A program made the position numbers and the translations under genes. Of a DNA stretch of 64,000 nt, positions 20,900-32,067 are shown one piece after another; position 1 is the first letter of the stretch, and each line of letters starts with the position of its first letter. The DNA lies in assembly GCA_964019165.1 (NCBI GenBank), contig OZ025271.1, positions 6,303,570 through 6,367,569 of the forward strand. Direction: 5' to 3'. The notes beneath the pieces are model-generated. The model saw only the letters and a list, made by a program, of their open reading frames with translations, was not told where the DNA came from and ran no database searches. The stretch is from Mastigias papua. Lineage: Eukaryota; Cnidaria; Scyphozoa; Rhizostomeae; Mastigiidae.

Positions 20900-22800
20900 C
20901 AACAATAACCAGGCCAAATTTGAAAGAGTTGCAAGCCAAATTTGAACACACAAAGGATAAAGTTTACTACATGACTTCTTCAGGAAAGTATACATTTCAT
21001 CTTATACTAGGGGACAGGTTTTATTCCAAAATCAAAACAAAGGACATTTTGAAAGGGAAACCAGAAGAACCAATTGTTGAAGGGGCAACTTTTGGCTGGG
21101 TGATTCATGCAGGAGATTTCCTAGATAATCAATGCATGTGTACTAGAGAAACCAGTGACTATGAGAGACTTTACAGCCTTGATGTGCTAGGGGTGGAAGA
21201 TAGAGGTGAGAATGATCAGTTTGATGTAATGAGAGAATTTCATGAAAATATCAGCAGAAAAGATGATGGGAGATATGAAGTAAATATACCATGGGTGCCT
21301 GGAGCCAACCTCAATAAAACAAATGAAGTTCAGAACCTAGAGAGAAAATTGGAAAAGAATGAAAGCTTGAAACAAGGATATGAGAAAATTATAAAAGATC
21401 GGCTTAAAGGTGAGATCATAGAAAAGTGCCTGAAAAAGCAACTGGTGACAGAATATACTATGTAACCCACAAGCCTGTTGTGAGGGAAGATGCAGCCACA
21501 ACAAAGACTAGGAATATATTTGATGCCAGTGCTCAACCTGACCCTGGATCAAATAGCGTAAATGATTGTATGTATAAAGGCTTAGCAATACAACCACAGC
21601 TGCGGGACATGTTAATATGAGCAAGAACATCACCATATATACTACTCAAGGATGTAGAAAAAAGCATTTCTACAAGTGGGAATCAAAAGTGAAGACAGGG
21701 ATACATTTAGGTTTTTGTTTACAGCAAATGGAAAAGAGGAGCAGTTATATTTCCAGAGAGTACCATCTGGCACTGAAGTAAGTTCCTTAATGCTAGAGCT
21801 ACACTAATGTATTATTATGGGCAATATGAGTCACCAGAGTTAGATGATACAATTATCATGCTGAGAAAGAACATTTATGTTGACAATTTAATGGGCACTG
21901 GATGGAATTATGAAAGCTTACAGAAATTCAAGATACAATCAACAGCAATTCTTACAGATACAAAGTTTCCTGTGCATAAGTGGGAATCAAATCTACCAGA
22001 GTTTGAGAGTGAAAAGATGAAAAACCCATCAGCAATTCTAGGTTTATGCTGGGGTAAACAAGAAGACACTTAAAAAATTGAAATAAACAAAACCTTAGAA
22101 AGAATGCCAGTAACTAAAGCAACCATGTTAAATCAATTGAGCAGAGCATATGACCCACTGGGCATAGTTTCACCAACATTAGTAGAGGGAAAGAGGCTTT
22201 ATAGAGAAGCATGTGATGAAATGAAAAGCTGGAAAACAGAGTTGCCAGAGCCTCTTGCTAGAGGTTACTAGAAATAGGTTGAATTAAAGAGATCAGAAAG
22301 GTAAAAGGGATCAATCTCCATATATTTGCAGATGCAAGTGCAATAGGATGCTCTTCAGGAACAATTGCACTGACACAGTGTGAAACAGGCACTGTTAAAG
22401 GCCTTTTAACATCAAAATCAAGAATATCAAAAAGAAAAACATCAATTGCAAGGCTAGAGTTAGTGAGTGGTCAAATGGCTGCAAACAAGGCTATAAATGT
22501 CTACAATGCACTTAAAGGATTGCCTATAGCCTCAGTTAACATATGGATGGACAGTACCATGGCACTTTTCTGGATTTCAAATCCAGGAAAATCATGGAAA
22601 GTTTTTGCTGCTGATAGAAAATGAAAGATTGCCAAAGTAACTAAAGAATTAGATATAAATAGGAGATGCTGTCCAACAAAGACCAATATTGCAGAACTAG
22701 GCAGCTGTGGAGCAAATCTTGATAAAATGGCTAAGGGGGAGTGGTTTGAAGGCCCTAATTGGCTACTGTCAGAAAAGGAATTGCCAGAACAACCAGAATT
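20900..22800 (+). pseudogene. BEL element 1 reverse transcriptase and RNase H
   Basis: Pieces in order: FHLILGDRFYSKI and EEPIVEGATFGWVIHAGDF (DUF1758-linker type, 20985-21110); YYVTHKPVVREDAATTKTRN with FDASAQ (21450-21525); NIYVDNLMGTGWN (near 21870); SRAYDPLGIVSPTLVEGKRL (near 22140); and the RNase H part IHIFADASAIGCSSG, IARLELVSGQ and IWMDSTMALFWI (22315-22575). Stops and frame changes separate the pieces. The motif-C box reads YVDN instead of YVDD, as it does in element 2. Confidence 0.85.
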
Positions 22801-24750
22801 AAAGTGTTGCACAACAGTAAATGGCGAATATAAGCAAATGAAAGAAGCTGTGTTTCATACGACTGAAAATATATTAGATGAATGGGACAACCTTTTAGAA
22901 TGGAAACCATATTGGCAGACTCTGAAAACAACTACTTGGGCATTGCAATTTATGAAAAATTGTCTAGGTAGAGTCAAAAAGAGAAAGTTAACAAAGGGAA
23001 AATTGATAACTCAAGAGGTTCTAGATGCAAGAGATTATTGGGTGAGAAGAGAGCAATCAAAGATTACTGAAATCAAAGAGACTCCAGGATATAGTGTTGA
23101 GAAAGAAAAAGAGACATGTATTTTGAAATGCTATGGAAGGATTAATGGCTACAATCCAACTTATCTAGAGATGGGACTATTTGCAGAGAGGCTCATTACC
23201 CACAACCATTAAGAGACTATGCATTTTGGAGTTGCAGATACAATAATGGCTGCGATTAGAGAAAATTGGTGGATACTGAGGCTATGAGCTGCAGTAAAAT
23301 AAGACAGAAAGAGGTGTGCAATTTGGAAAGTTTCTTTAACAAAGGCATTCAAGGGACAGTCAACTGCACCTTTGGGGCCATTCATAAAGTACCTATGCTC
23401 TGGAGGGCGGAGGGGGTGCCTGAAAAGTGTACTACAGCGTACAAGGGGGGAGGGGGTATTTCAAAGAATGTACGTATGCCCATGTAATTTTTAAGTGCTT
23501 TTTATTTGAAAAACATCTTAAGTAATTACAACTATCTTTTAAGCCCTGGCCAAATGAGCCAACATTGACCCACATTAAGCCAGCAATTGCTTGGTCTATT
23601 TTGGCTTCATGTTGGAAGAGGGTGGCCAAATGACCCAACAAATGTTGTATTGCAAGCACAGTTACAGGTTCTTTGGCGCGACTCCATATTGTGAGAATGA
23701 AAAAGACCTTTGTGCGCTTGCTTGAAGTCAGCAATTTATGTTGCAATTTTTCAAGCTTTGCAAACAGTCAGAGAATTTATGTATTTGAATTTTTAGGTGA
23801 GTGAGGGGGTGATGGCTTAGAAGTACCTATGCATAGGGGAGGGGTACCTCTAAAATGTATGAAAGTGTACAAGGGGGAGGGGAGGGGGTCAAAAATCCAT
23901 CGATATTGAGCGTACATACTTTTTGAATGGCCCCTTTACCAACAATTCGCACAAATATCAGCTGGCCGTTTGAAACAACAGGAGTAGATTTTGCAGGGCA
24001 TTCTGATATAGAGCTGGAAAGAACAAAGCAGAGAAAGCCTAAATAATTATATTTACGTGTGCAGTCATGCGGATAATACGGATAATGCGGATAATAATTA
24101 TATTTACGTGTGGAATAATACGGACACAAGGAGCTGACTAATTCAAAGCAAAGTTAAATGCATTTATTACTAGAAAGACAAGACCAAGGCTACTTGTTTC
24201 TGACAATGCTCAAGTGTCTAAAACAACTGCAAACTGGATAAAGAACATTCAAAAGAGTGAAAGTGTACAAGACTACTTGGCAAAACAAGAAATTAGCTGC
24301 AGGTTTAACCAGTCTAAAAGTCCATGGTGGGGCTCTATGTATGAGCGATTGATCAAAGATTTAAAGAGAGCACTTTATAAGACAGTTGGAAAATTTTTGG
24401 TTAGTTTCGAACACTTTGGAACCATTGTTATGGACATGGAGAGACACATGAACAATCGTTCTTTGACTTACGTAGAAGGGGATAGTGAGGAAAGACAGGC
24501 CTTGACACCAAGTATGATAATGTGGGGGTAAGAATTGTCATATACTGGAGGGAGTAGATGTGGATGAGAGTGATTGCACAAAGATTCAGAGACGATTAAG
24601 AAATGCTAGAGAGCATGTATCGCAGAGATGGAAGAGAGAATACTTCCACAGTCTAATGGGAGTACATCGTATTACCAAGACAAACTCATGCATTCCAAAC
24701 CTAGGAGAAATTGTTCTTGCCATTGGAGAAGAGAAAAACTGAGGAAAATG
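22720..24750 (+). pseudogene. BEL element 1 integrase region
   Basis: After the RNase H, the ANLDKMAKGEWFEGPNWL segment (22711-22764) is the usual BEL linker. Then come the zinc-binding remnant (to about 23370), the core near 23980 (VDFAGHSDIELERT), [20 protein letters not shown] (24200-24250), [20 protein letters not shown] (24318-24370), the NNRSLTYVE catalytic neighbourhood (24450) and the DUF5641-like segment HVSQRWKREYFHSL (24620-24655). An insertion at 23374-23934 splits the region. Confidence 0.85.
23374..23934. mobile_element. TIR element inserted in BEL element 1
   Basis: Bounded by GGGGCCATTCATAAAGTAC at the left and GTACATACTTTTTGAATGGC plus CCC at the right, which are inverted copies. 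It interrupts the integrase coding sequence. The interior is G-rich near both ends (GGGGGAGGGG runs) and carries no transposase. Confidence 0.7.
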
Positions 24751-24766
24751 GAAAAAAGGTAAAGTG

Positions 24767-25443
24767 AAGCCGCTCTTACACGTCTGTCTTCGATAATCGA
24801 CTTCGACAAAATCTGACCGTGTAAATGAAAAAATCGAATGTCGAAAGTCACCATCAGACTGTCGAATTCGATTTTTTGAGAATCGAACATGTTCTATTCC
24901 ATTCGACAAATCGAACGGTAAATGAATGAAATTTTTTCCTCTCCCACGCTTCCGCGTAACCTGTATCATGAAATTCCGCACTGTAGCACGAATCAGTGTG
25001 GCCTAAGTGGAATAAAATGAAGAAATAGAACTATTCATTGCTTAATATGAAAGAGAAGAGGGCTCAATAAAAGAGAAACTTTCATCGAAAGTTTCGGGAT
25101 TTTCCGTGTGGCCTTTTTCTTCGGCGAAGCACAACTCCTTCAAAAGTGTATCGTAAGCCCCAAATAGGGGGCGCTGCATTACCCATTCTTTCGTCAATTT
25201 TGAGCATTTTCCGCTCGTATTTCTTCGTCTTTTAAAACCAATACTAGTAATATCGCAGCTGAGGCAACCTGGTCTTCTGTGTTTGTTACAAAATAACAAT
25301 TTAGCTGTTTTATATTCGATTAATGCTGATTATGATTCGATAAAATCTGACCGTGTAAAATGGGCTTTCGATTCGACAAATCTGAAGAAAGGCAAGATTC
25401 GACAAATCGCATTCGACAAAATCTGACCGTGTAAGAGCGGCTT
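24767..25443. mobile_element. TIR element with Harbinger-like transposase fragment
   Basis: A 677-base insertion with AAGCCGCTCTTACACG at the left and CGTGTAAGAGCGGCTT at the right. Subterminal repeats of ATTCGACAAAATCTGACC occur on both sides. Minus-strand codons 25042-25299 include KEWVMQRPLFGAYDTLLKEL. This resembles the N-terminal WV..W...R...GAY..L..EL segment of PIF/Harbinger transposases. The rest of the transposase and its DDE residues are missing, so this is a non-autonomous derivative. The target duplication is not clear (AAGTG against AAGTA). Confidence 0.75.
25042..25299 (-). pseudogene. Harbinger-type transposase N-terminal fragment
   Basis: An 85-codon frame inside the TIR element at 24767-25443. 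The segment WVMQRPLFGAYDTLLKELCF is the recognisable part. It is followed by a degenerate FDESF where transposases of this type usually have a FRNFLRM-like motif. It is too short to be active. Confidence 0.6.
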
Positions 25444-25744
25444 AAGTAATCTCATTAAAGGAAAAGACGAAGTTGTTAGATGAGAAACGCTTCTACACAA
25501 AGGGCACACAATCGAAAGACCATTGCAAGCTGTGTGTCAACTGGAAATTAGACGTTGTGATACGGATAAGAACGCTAAAGAAGAGGCGACAAATGTAAAA
25601 CATCATGAAAAGAGACAGAAAAGGGATTCTGCCTTGAATGCTGCTATCAAGACGAAGATAATGATGGAGGACAATGAAAGTGACTAACTAACGAACTCTG
25701 AATGGAAATAAAATTTGACGTTTATCGAACCTTAAAATTTTAGG

Positions 25745-25800
25745 GGGAGTTATATTCCGACTTAGTTGAGTAGTGTATTTTGTTCTGTTGCGTTGAAAGC
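25745..25800 (+). repeat. Truncated LTR at the junction of BEL elements 1 and 2
   Basis: The stretch TTATATTCCGACTTAGTTGA with TTTGTTCTGTTGCG resembles 19012-19050 of the 5' LTR. It follows a polypurine tract, so it should be the 3' LTR of element 1. It runs straight into gag-like coding sequence of element 2 at about 25800, without an LTR end or primer site. This points to a recombination or deletion junction. Confidence 0.55.
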
Positions 25801-26812
25801 TAAGAATCTGCAGAGAGAGGAAGAGGCAGCATACAATGCTGAGTTAAGGGCAGCGGTAAGAAAAGAGGAGGAAAAGAATGAGGAAGTAAGAAGACCTAGA
25901 AGCGAGGAATTCGATCTGGTGAAAAGAAGATGTGAAGAAGAGAAGAAGATAGAAAAGAAGATGCTGCAACTTGCAGAAAAACAAAAAAGTCAAACGAGAT
26001 TGCAAAAACTAGAAATATCTGAATTTAAAAGGCATTTACTAAGACTGGATGAGATTTTGGAGTGTGTTTGAAAGTTAAATAGATAAACTGATGTCACTAG
26101 TGAAGCCAAATTTGCATATTTGAAGGAGCTAGTTATCCCTAAAGTGCAAGTAATGATTGAAAAATTGCCATGCTCTTCAGAGGGATATGAAAAGGCCAAG
26201 GAAGTCTATTTCAAAAATATGGCGAGGAAAATGAAGTGATCAATGCTCATGTGACACAAATTCTGTCATTGCCACATATTCATGGTTCATCTAAAGCAAA
26301 AATTCATGAATTCTACGAAACCCTTCTTGGGCATGTGCAAGCATTAGAGACCATGGCAAAACTAAGCAGTGTAGCTGGCAATGTTAGAATGACTTTAGAC
26401 AAGCTAGATCGCATAAAGTCAGATCTTACCAGAACAGACCCCGGGTGGAAAAATGGCGATTTACGGAGTTACTTCAAGCTTTGCATTTGTGGACTGAAAG
26501 AAATACAATGAGATCCGATGAAAGAGAATGGCAACAGGCAGAAAATGCACGTACGAAATCTCTCAAAAGAGAAAAGAATTTCTCTACTAGGAGTAAACAA
26601 CAGCAATCGAAACCCAGGGGGTGTTTGTATTGTGACCCAAATGATCATAAATCATCTGGTTGTATGAAAGTAATCTCAATTGATGATAGAAGAAAATATT
26701 AAGCAGCAAAAGGTTACGTTTTAACTGTACAGTAAAGTCACACCGAGCTAACGAATGTAACAGCAGAATAGATTGTAAAATTTGTCATAAGAAATATCAA
26801 ACTTCAGTTTGT
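25800..26812 (+). pseudogene. BEL element 2 gag
   Basis: A Glu/Lys/Arg-rich coiled coil (KNLQREEEAAYNAELRAAVR onward) ends at a stop near 26070. After a frame change it continues as VINAHVTQILSLPHIHGSSK (26239-26295), then LDRIKSDLTRTDPGWKN. The first zinc knuckle is CLYCDPNDHKSSGC (near 26623). A second and a degenerate third follow near 26720-26815 (CKICHKKYQTSVC). Confidence 0.85.
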
Positions 26813-26830
26813 GACAAAGCTGCAAACGAG

Positions 26831-27100
26831 ATGCTTACCACCATAGAATGTAGAGCCTTACTTGATACAGGGTCTGGAAACTCATATGCATCAAGTGCTC
26901 TGTTAGAATTAATAAAACGAAAACCAATCAGACAAGATTATAAGAGGATAGAGATGATGATGCAATCAACTACAAAAGTGACTGATATATACAATGTACG
27001 AATCTCTGATATAAATGAACAGTTCAATATAGTTTCCGAAGTTTCGCAAGTCGATAGAGAAGTGCTGCTGACCTTATACTCCCATTTGAAAGGAGTATAA
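26831..27100 (+). pseudogene. BEL element 2 protease
   Basis: An 89-codon open piece with ALLDTGSGNSYASSALLELI. The DTGSG active site is intact, unlike in element 1. The frame stops at 27098-27100 within a short duplication (CTCCCATTTGAAAGGAGTA against CTCCCACTTGAAAGGTGTA) and then resumes. Confidence 0.8.
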
Positions 27101-27128
27101 GGCCAGGAAATACTGAAAATACTCCCAC

Positions 27129-28230
27129 TTGAAAGGTGTAAAAAATACCTTTCATGAAGACACTAAGGCAGAACTACCTATACACCTAATTCATGGAGCT
27201 AGTGACTTCTCTAGAATAAAGACAACTACAAGCGCAAGAGGTGGAAATGAAGGTGAACCTGTAGCAGAAAAAACAAGGTTTGGATGGATCCTTATGTCTC
27301 TCCCTTGGAAAGCTGGATACAAAGAAAGACTTCCTTCAAACCATCACTTGGCAAGTAATAGATTTCAAAATCATATAAAGAGACTTCAGAAACAACCAGA
27401 TCTTTTTGCAGCTTATCATGCTATAATACAATAACAGCTAAATGAAGGAATAGTTGAAAGACTCCTGAAATAACCATCAAGCCAGAACATTACATCCCAC
27501 ATAAACCGATAGTCAGAGAAATGGCCGAGTCTACCAAAGTTCATATAGTTTACGACGCATCTGCGGATAATAAACAAGGTGTGCCATCTCTTAATGAATG
27601 CTTGGACATTGGACCTCCTCTTCAGAAAATGATCCATGATATTCTATTGAGAATAAGAGTAAGTACAATTGTGTTAGCGGGTGATATACGCCAAGCTTTT
27701 CTTCAGATTATAATCAGGGAAACAGAAAGGGATACAGTTTACGACGCATCTGCGGAAAATAAACAAGGTGTGCCATCTCTTAATGAATGCTTGGACATTG
27801 GACCTCCTCTTCAGAAAATGATCCATGATATTCTATTGAGAATAAGAGTAAGTACAATTGTGTTAGCGGGTGATATACGCCAAGCTTTTCTTCAGATTAT
27901 AATCAGGGAAACAGAAAGGGATACATTAAGGTTCATCTGGATTCACAACTTAGATGACAAGAATCCTGTCATACTTAGAGGAACTCGAGCACTATTCGGT
28001 CTAGTCCATTTCTCTTAGGGAACTTTGGAAGAAAATTTCAGAAAGTATGAGGCCAAACCAGAATATAAGGATGCTGTAGAAGAGATAAGAGGCGGGACAT
28101 ACGTAGACAACCTGCACCTATGTGGGGAAAACGTACAGCAAACAGCAGGTTATAAAGAAAAGGCCATTACTATTTTCAGAGCCGGTGGGTTTAGTGTACA
28201 CAAGTGGCACTCAAATGTTCCTGAATAAGA
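27129..28230 (+). pseudogene. BEL element 2 reverse transcriptase with internal duplication
   Basis: The frame 27129-27434 gives LPIHLIHGASDFSRIKT and EKTRFGWILMSLPW. After a stop, 27521-28018 gives STKVHIVYDASADNKQGVPS, LNECLDIGPPLQKMIHDI and LAGDIRQAFLQIII (motif A Asp). The piece from VYDASA to ERDT, 63 codons, is then repeated in frame, before LRFIW and GTRALFGL. After another stop, GGTYVDNLHLCGENV carries the motif-C box, again YVDN. The reverse transcriptase therefore has two copies of its motif-A region and cannot be normal. Confidence 0.85.
27548..27925 (+). repeat. 189-base in-frame tandem duplication in the BEL reverse transcriptase
   Basis: Units 27548-27736 and 27737-27925 are almost identical; I see one substitution (GCGGATAAT against GCGGAAAAT). 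189 is a multiple of 3, so the frame is kept. The near-identity means it is recent or an assembly duplication. Confidence 0.9.
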
Positions 28231-28534
28231 GACTTCCGAGAATACAGACAGAACTGACTCTACATATGCAAAAGAAAGTTCCGGTACTAAGCCGCATGAA
28301 ACAAAGCTGCTAGGCGTATCATGGAATAAGCAAGAAGATACGATATCTGTCACATTTCCTATTGCAAGGGTAGAAAGTGAGTTATCTGAACCAACCAAGA
28401 GGGAAGTACTACGGATACTTGCAAGCATATATGATCCACTTGGTATATCATCTCCAGTATTGCTTACTGGTAAGAGCATTTAACTCGAGAGCTGTGACAA
28501 AAAGCTAGGTTGGGACAAAGTTTCACCAAGTGAC

Positions 28535-29455
28535 TTGAGAACAAAATTGAAAAAATGGTTAGGAGCTTTACCTAAAGAAATTTCAATACCAAGAAGCCTT
28601 ACTGCAGTAGAAAGACCCGTAACCTCAATAGATATTCATGGTTTTGGTGATGCATGTTTACTTGGATGCTGTTCTGTTGTTTACTTTGTCATACATCAAG
28701 GGGAAATAACTAAACCAGGTTTTCTGACTGCCAAGTCAAGATTGTCGAGAAGAGACTTGCCAATTCCAAGGCTTGAGCATGTAGCCAGTCACATTACAAG
28801 TAATCTAGCTGGCAATGTGTCCAAAGCCTTAAAGAAGTATCCAATAACCGAGAAATTTGGTTGGACGGACTCATCAGTTGCGCTACACTGGATCCGTGGA
28901 AATGGAAAATACAAACAGTTTGTGAGTAACCGCGTCAACACAATTAATGAGAAACAACTTACTTGGAGACATGTGCCTATTGATGAAAATCCAGCAGATC
29001 TTGCAAATCGCGGGGCTGCACCTAAACAGCTAGATGATCATTGGAAAGAAGGACCTTGCTGGCTGTCTGATTCTACAGACTGGCCTACAGATATTGTAAC
29101 AGATGCAACAAAGGAATCTGGATCTGAATCACAAATCATTAAAGATGCAAAAAAGCTGGCAGTAGGTAGAGAGATGGATCAACTAGATCATATGTTCAGC
29201 AAACTGACATTTTGGAAAGCAATTCGTGCTACAGCTTGGATTGCTACATTTTTGAAAAATTGCAGAGTCAAAGAGAGTCAGAGAACTGCAGGGCCACTGA
29301 GAACCATGGAAACCAACGAACAGAAGAAATTCTGGTTAAGAAGAGCTCAACAAGACTGCAAGGAAACAGATGAAACTAAAGATTACCAACAAAGATTGAA
29401 TCTGCAAGCGAATGAGGAGATACTGTACGAGTGTAGAGGACGTCTTCAAGGATAG
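28535..29455 (+). pseudogene. BEL element 2 RNase H and integrase linker
   Basis: An open piece of 306 codons. The RNase H part has IDIHGFGDACLLGCCSVVYF, SRLSRRDLPIPRLEHVASH and WTDSSVALHWIRGN. It continues into FVSNRVNTI, LTWRHVPIDENPADLANRG and HWKEGPCWLSDSTDWP, the standard BEL segment before the integrase. In the RNase H motif GDAC, a Gly-Asp replaces the usual A-D-A-S pattern. Confidence 0.85.
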
Positions 29456-29461
29456 TTTCCG

Positions 29462-30760
29462 ATGTACATCCCAAGAAAACACATTGTTAGTGAAAAGGTT
29501 GCTGAAGATGCCCATGTCCAAACTGTCCACGGTGACGTAGGACTGACAATGTCAAAGATCCGCGAAAAATATTGGATACCAAAGTTACGACAGCTTTCAA
29601 AACAGACAAACGTTGCCATGGCTGCAAACGTTTTCAACCTAGGGCATTTGCCAAGTCACCAGCAGGGAATTTGCCCAAAGAACGCACTGAAGGAGAAGCA
29701 CCCTTTCAAGTAATTGGGGTGGACTTTGCAGGCCAAATTTATTATAAACAAGCAGCAAAATGAAAAGGGAAGTCCTGTATCACACTTTATACATGTAGCT
29801 TTACGCGAGCTTTACATTTGGAATTATTGCCTGATATGACATGTGAAGAATTTTTGGGTAGTTTCAAGAGGTCGCTTGCGTGGGTCTCTCACACAAGGTG
29901 ATCTCAGATAACAGAAGAACATTTGCTGCAGCAGCAAAATGGTTCCGCAAAATTATTCAGAACGAAAGGTTTAATGATTTTTAGCACAACATGAAGTAAT
30001 TTGGCAGTTTAACTTAAGCAAAGCTCCTTGGTGGGGAGGTATGTTTGAGCGCCTTATTGCTTATTGCTTGCAGGGGCCTCCCACAAAAGGTGATCTCAGA
30101 TAACGAAAAAAGGTTTGTTGCAGCAGCAAAATGGCTTCGCAAAATTACACAGAACGAAAGGTTTAATGATTTTTTAGCACAACATGAAGTGATTTGGCAG
30201 TTTAACTTAAGCACAGCTCCTTGGTGGGGAGGTATGTTTGAGCGCCTTGTTGGTCTAGTAAAAGACGGCTCTCTAGAAAGTCATACAAGGAGCAAAGCTG
30301 ATGCTCAAAGAACTGCAGAGTCTTATTATACTAAACAATCGCCCACTTTGCTACTGTGAAGATGATATTCAGCTTCCAACATTACCACCGAATGCAATGG
30401 TTTATGGGAAAGAAATGTACCTACTCGAAGAGGACTTGGAGAACATTGAAAATATTGAGTTGAGAAAGCGTGAAAGACACATCCGTCGTTGTAAAGAAAT
30501 GCTATAGAAAAGATTTAATTCGGAATATTTAAAGGCTTTAAGAGAAAATCACAACTTGATTCATAAAGCAAAGGATATGAAGTGGACCCAGGTGATGTAG
30601 TTATGATAAAAGGGGAAGAGAAAAACAGAGGCTTGTGGAAAATTGGGATTATACATCGTCTTATTCCTGGTAGAGATGGTGTCGTCCGAGCTGTTAGACT
30701 AAGGGCGGGAAAATCGCACCTATAAAGACCTATTCAGCACCTTTACCCACTGAAACTACA
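29462..30760 (+). pseudogene. BEL element 2 integrase, with an internal duplication
   Basis: Pieces: HIVSEKVAEDAHVQTVHGDV and KIREKYWIPKLRQL (zinc-binding region), FQVIGVDFAGQIYYK (core, near 29702-29745), [38 protein letters not shown] (30208-30265), NNRPLCYCEDD (near 30332) and EEKNRGLWKIGIIHRLIPGR (30617-30675). The segment around the second core Asp occurs twice (about 29866-30058 and 30059-30251), about 10 percent diverged. Confidence 0.85.
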
Positions 30761-30927
30761 ATGTGAAGGTAAAAAACAATGACTTAAATCCAAAGGCAAA
30801 AGAGGGTAAATCAAAAAGACAATCAGCAATGGATGCAACTGCGATTATCAGAGAAATCGCTAAAGATGAAGATGAACAATAACTTGAGTATATTTGACTC
30901 CTAAGTCGGATCAAATTGGGGGGAGAG

Positions 30928-31381
30928 TGTTGGGAAACCCCATAGAAGAACTCAAAGACATACGCAACGTTATTTTAACCTCGTTTTTATTAAATTGTTT
31001 TGTTGAGACAGAGACTCCAGCAAGTAAGAAGAGAAAGAACTGACTATAAAGTTTACTTATGAATCTTGTTTTCTGAACTGTTTTACAAATCGGAACTTGT
31101 GCTGTTTCTTGTGGTTTAGTCTTCTAGGACGCATTGTGGAGGATTCCATCGTTCAGAAATCCTTCAGAATTTCTTTGGGGAATGAAGAAAGTTTGCACCA
31201 AAGTCTTGACAATGTACATTAAATTTTGTTACAGTTCCAATTTAGGACTGGGCACTAAGTTAGGCCGTAAGTAGTTTTCGTGACCATGTGTTTTTACGAC
31301 AATGAGAGATCAACACTGAGAAAGCGTGAGTTGTAACAAATATAATCAGGGTGTATCGAGACAATTTACAAATTCCGTACA
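30928..31381 (+). repeat. BEL element 2 3' LTR
   Basis: It starts TGTTGGGAAACCCC directly after the purine run GGGGGGAGAG and ends TTCCGTACA, giving 454 bases with TG..CA borders. The last 150 bases match the LTR end at 19087-19238. The first 300 do not match the sequence before 19087. The two LTRs therefore belong to related but different BEL subfamilies. Confidence 0.8.
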
Positions 31382-31680
31382 AAGGATCCAGATTCCAGAC
31401 TAGGGTAATTGCACCTAGCAGCACAAACAACTAATTTTATTGCTGAAATTTAACTGATCTGATATTCCAAAAAAGGTCTACTCAAGTGCTTGATACAACT
31501 TTGCAGTTTTCTCATACAAAGTAGGCTGCAATCAGCGCTTCAGAATCTCTTCTAGAGTCACCAAACGGCGGATGTGAACAATATGGGCCAATGAAATTGC
31601 ATATATACATGCAGCGGCATTGCGTATGCCAGAGAAATTATAACGAACAACACCAAACGGTTAGCGTACAAAGCCATTAC
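31382..31680. other. Gene-free spacer
   Basis: AT-rich, with nothing recognisable. Confidence 0.5.
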
Positions 31681-31822
31681 CAGGCCGCCTGCCCGCACAG
31701 AGGGCAGGGGGGCAAGATTTTTACTGAGGGCACATTATAAGCACTTTTGCACTAAAAAAATTAAGTCCTTGGCAAGGGCAGGAGGGGCAGCTGCCCCCCT
31801 GCCCCCAGCGTAGGCGTCCCTG
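31681..31822. mobile_element. hAT MITE with perfect 8-base target duplication
   Basis: 142 bases from CAGGCCGCCTGCCC to GGCGTCCCTG, flanked on both sides by GCCATTAC (31673-31680 and 31823-31830). The interior holds GGGCAGGGGGGCAAG and the inverted CTGCCCCCCTGCCCC. The same family lies at 37078-37222. Confidence 0.9.
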
Positions 31823-32054
31823 GCCATTACGATTCGATAGTGTGTAAAACCTGAAGTCTCATCACGTACGCAGCAGAAAGGAGGATTCTCGCATATATTT
31901 ATTCAGTGGAGACACCATAGTATTTGAAACAAACAAAATCTAACACTGACCCTAACCCTGCGCTCCGCGACCATGTTCCACGAGAAAATACACTGCGTAA
32001 CGGTGCCTATATGTAATTTCAATGGCCCATATTCTTCACACCCCCCCTCCCCCA
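31823..32054. other. Spacer before duplication copy B
   Basis: No gene is seen. A 61-codon frame from 31973 runs antisense into the family gene and is not supported. Confidence 0.5.
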
Positions 32055-32067
32055 ACCAAACTATTCC

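Larger units (their letters stand above)
19261..25740 (+). mobile_element. BEL/Pao element 1, degenerate
   Basis: The internal region runs gag, nucleocapsid, protease, reverse transcriptase, RNase H, integrase, and a C-terminal segment at 25444-25686, followed by a polypurine tract (TTTTAGGGGGAG, 25737-25748). Many stops and frameshifts make it inactive. It carries two later insertions, at 23374-23934 and 24767-25443. The order of domains and the gag style (LKKLTDxTYxLIE-like start with coiled coil) are those of BEL/Pao. Confidence 0.9.
25800..31381 (+). mobile_element. BEL/Pao element 2, 5'-truncated, with 3' LTR
   Basis: Gag coiled coil (25800-26070), gag core (26236-26500), zinc knuckles (26610-26810), protease (26831-27100), reverse transcriptase (27450-28230), RNase H (28535-29100), integrase (29100-30350), C-terminal DUF5641-like segment (30400-30760), polypurine tract (GGGGGGAGAG, 30918-30927) and 3' LTR (30928-31381). 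Better preserved than element 1, but with many stops. It has two internal tandem duplications, described separately. Confidence 0.9.
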
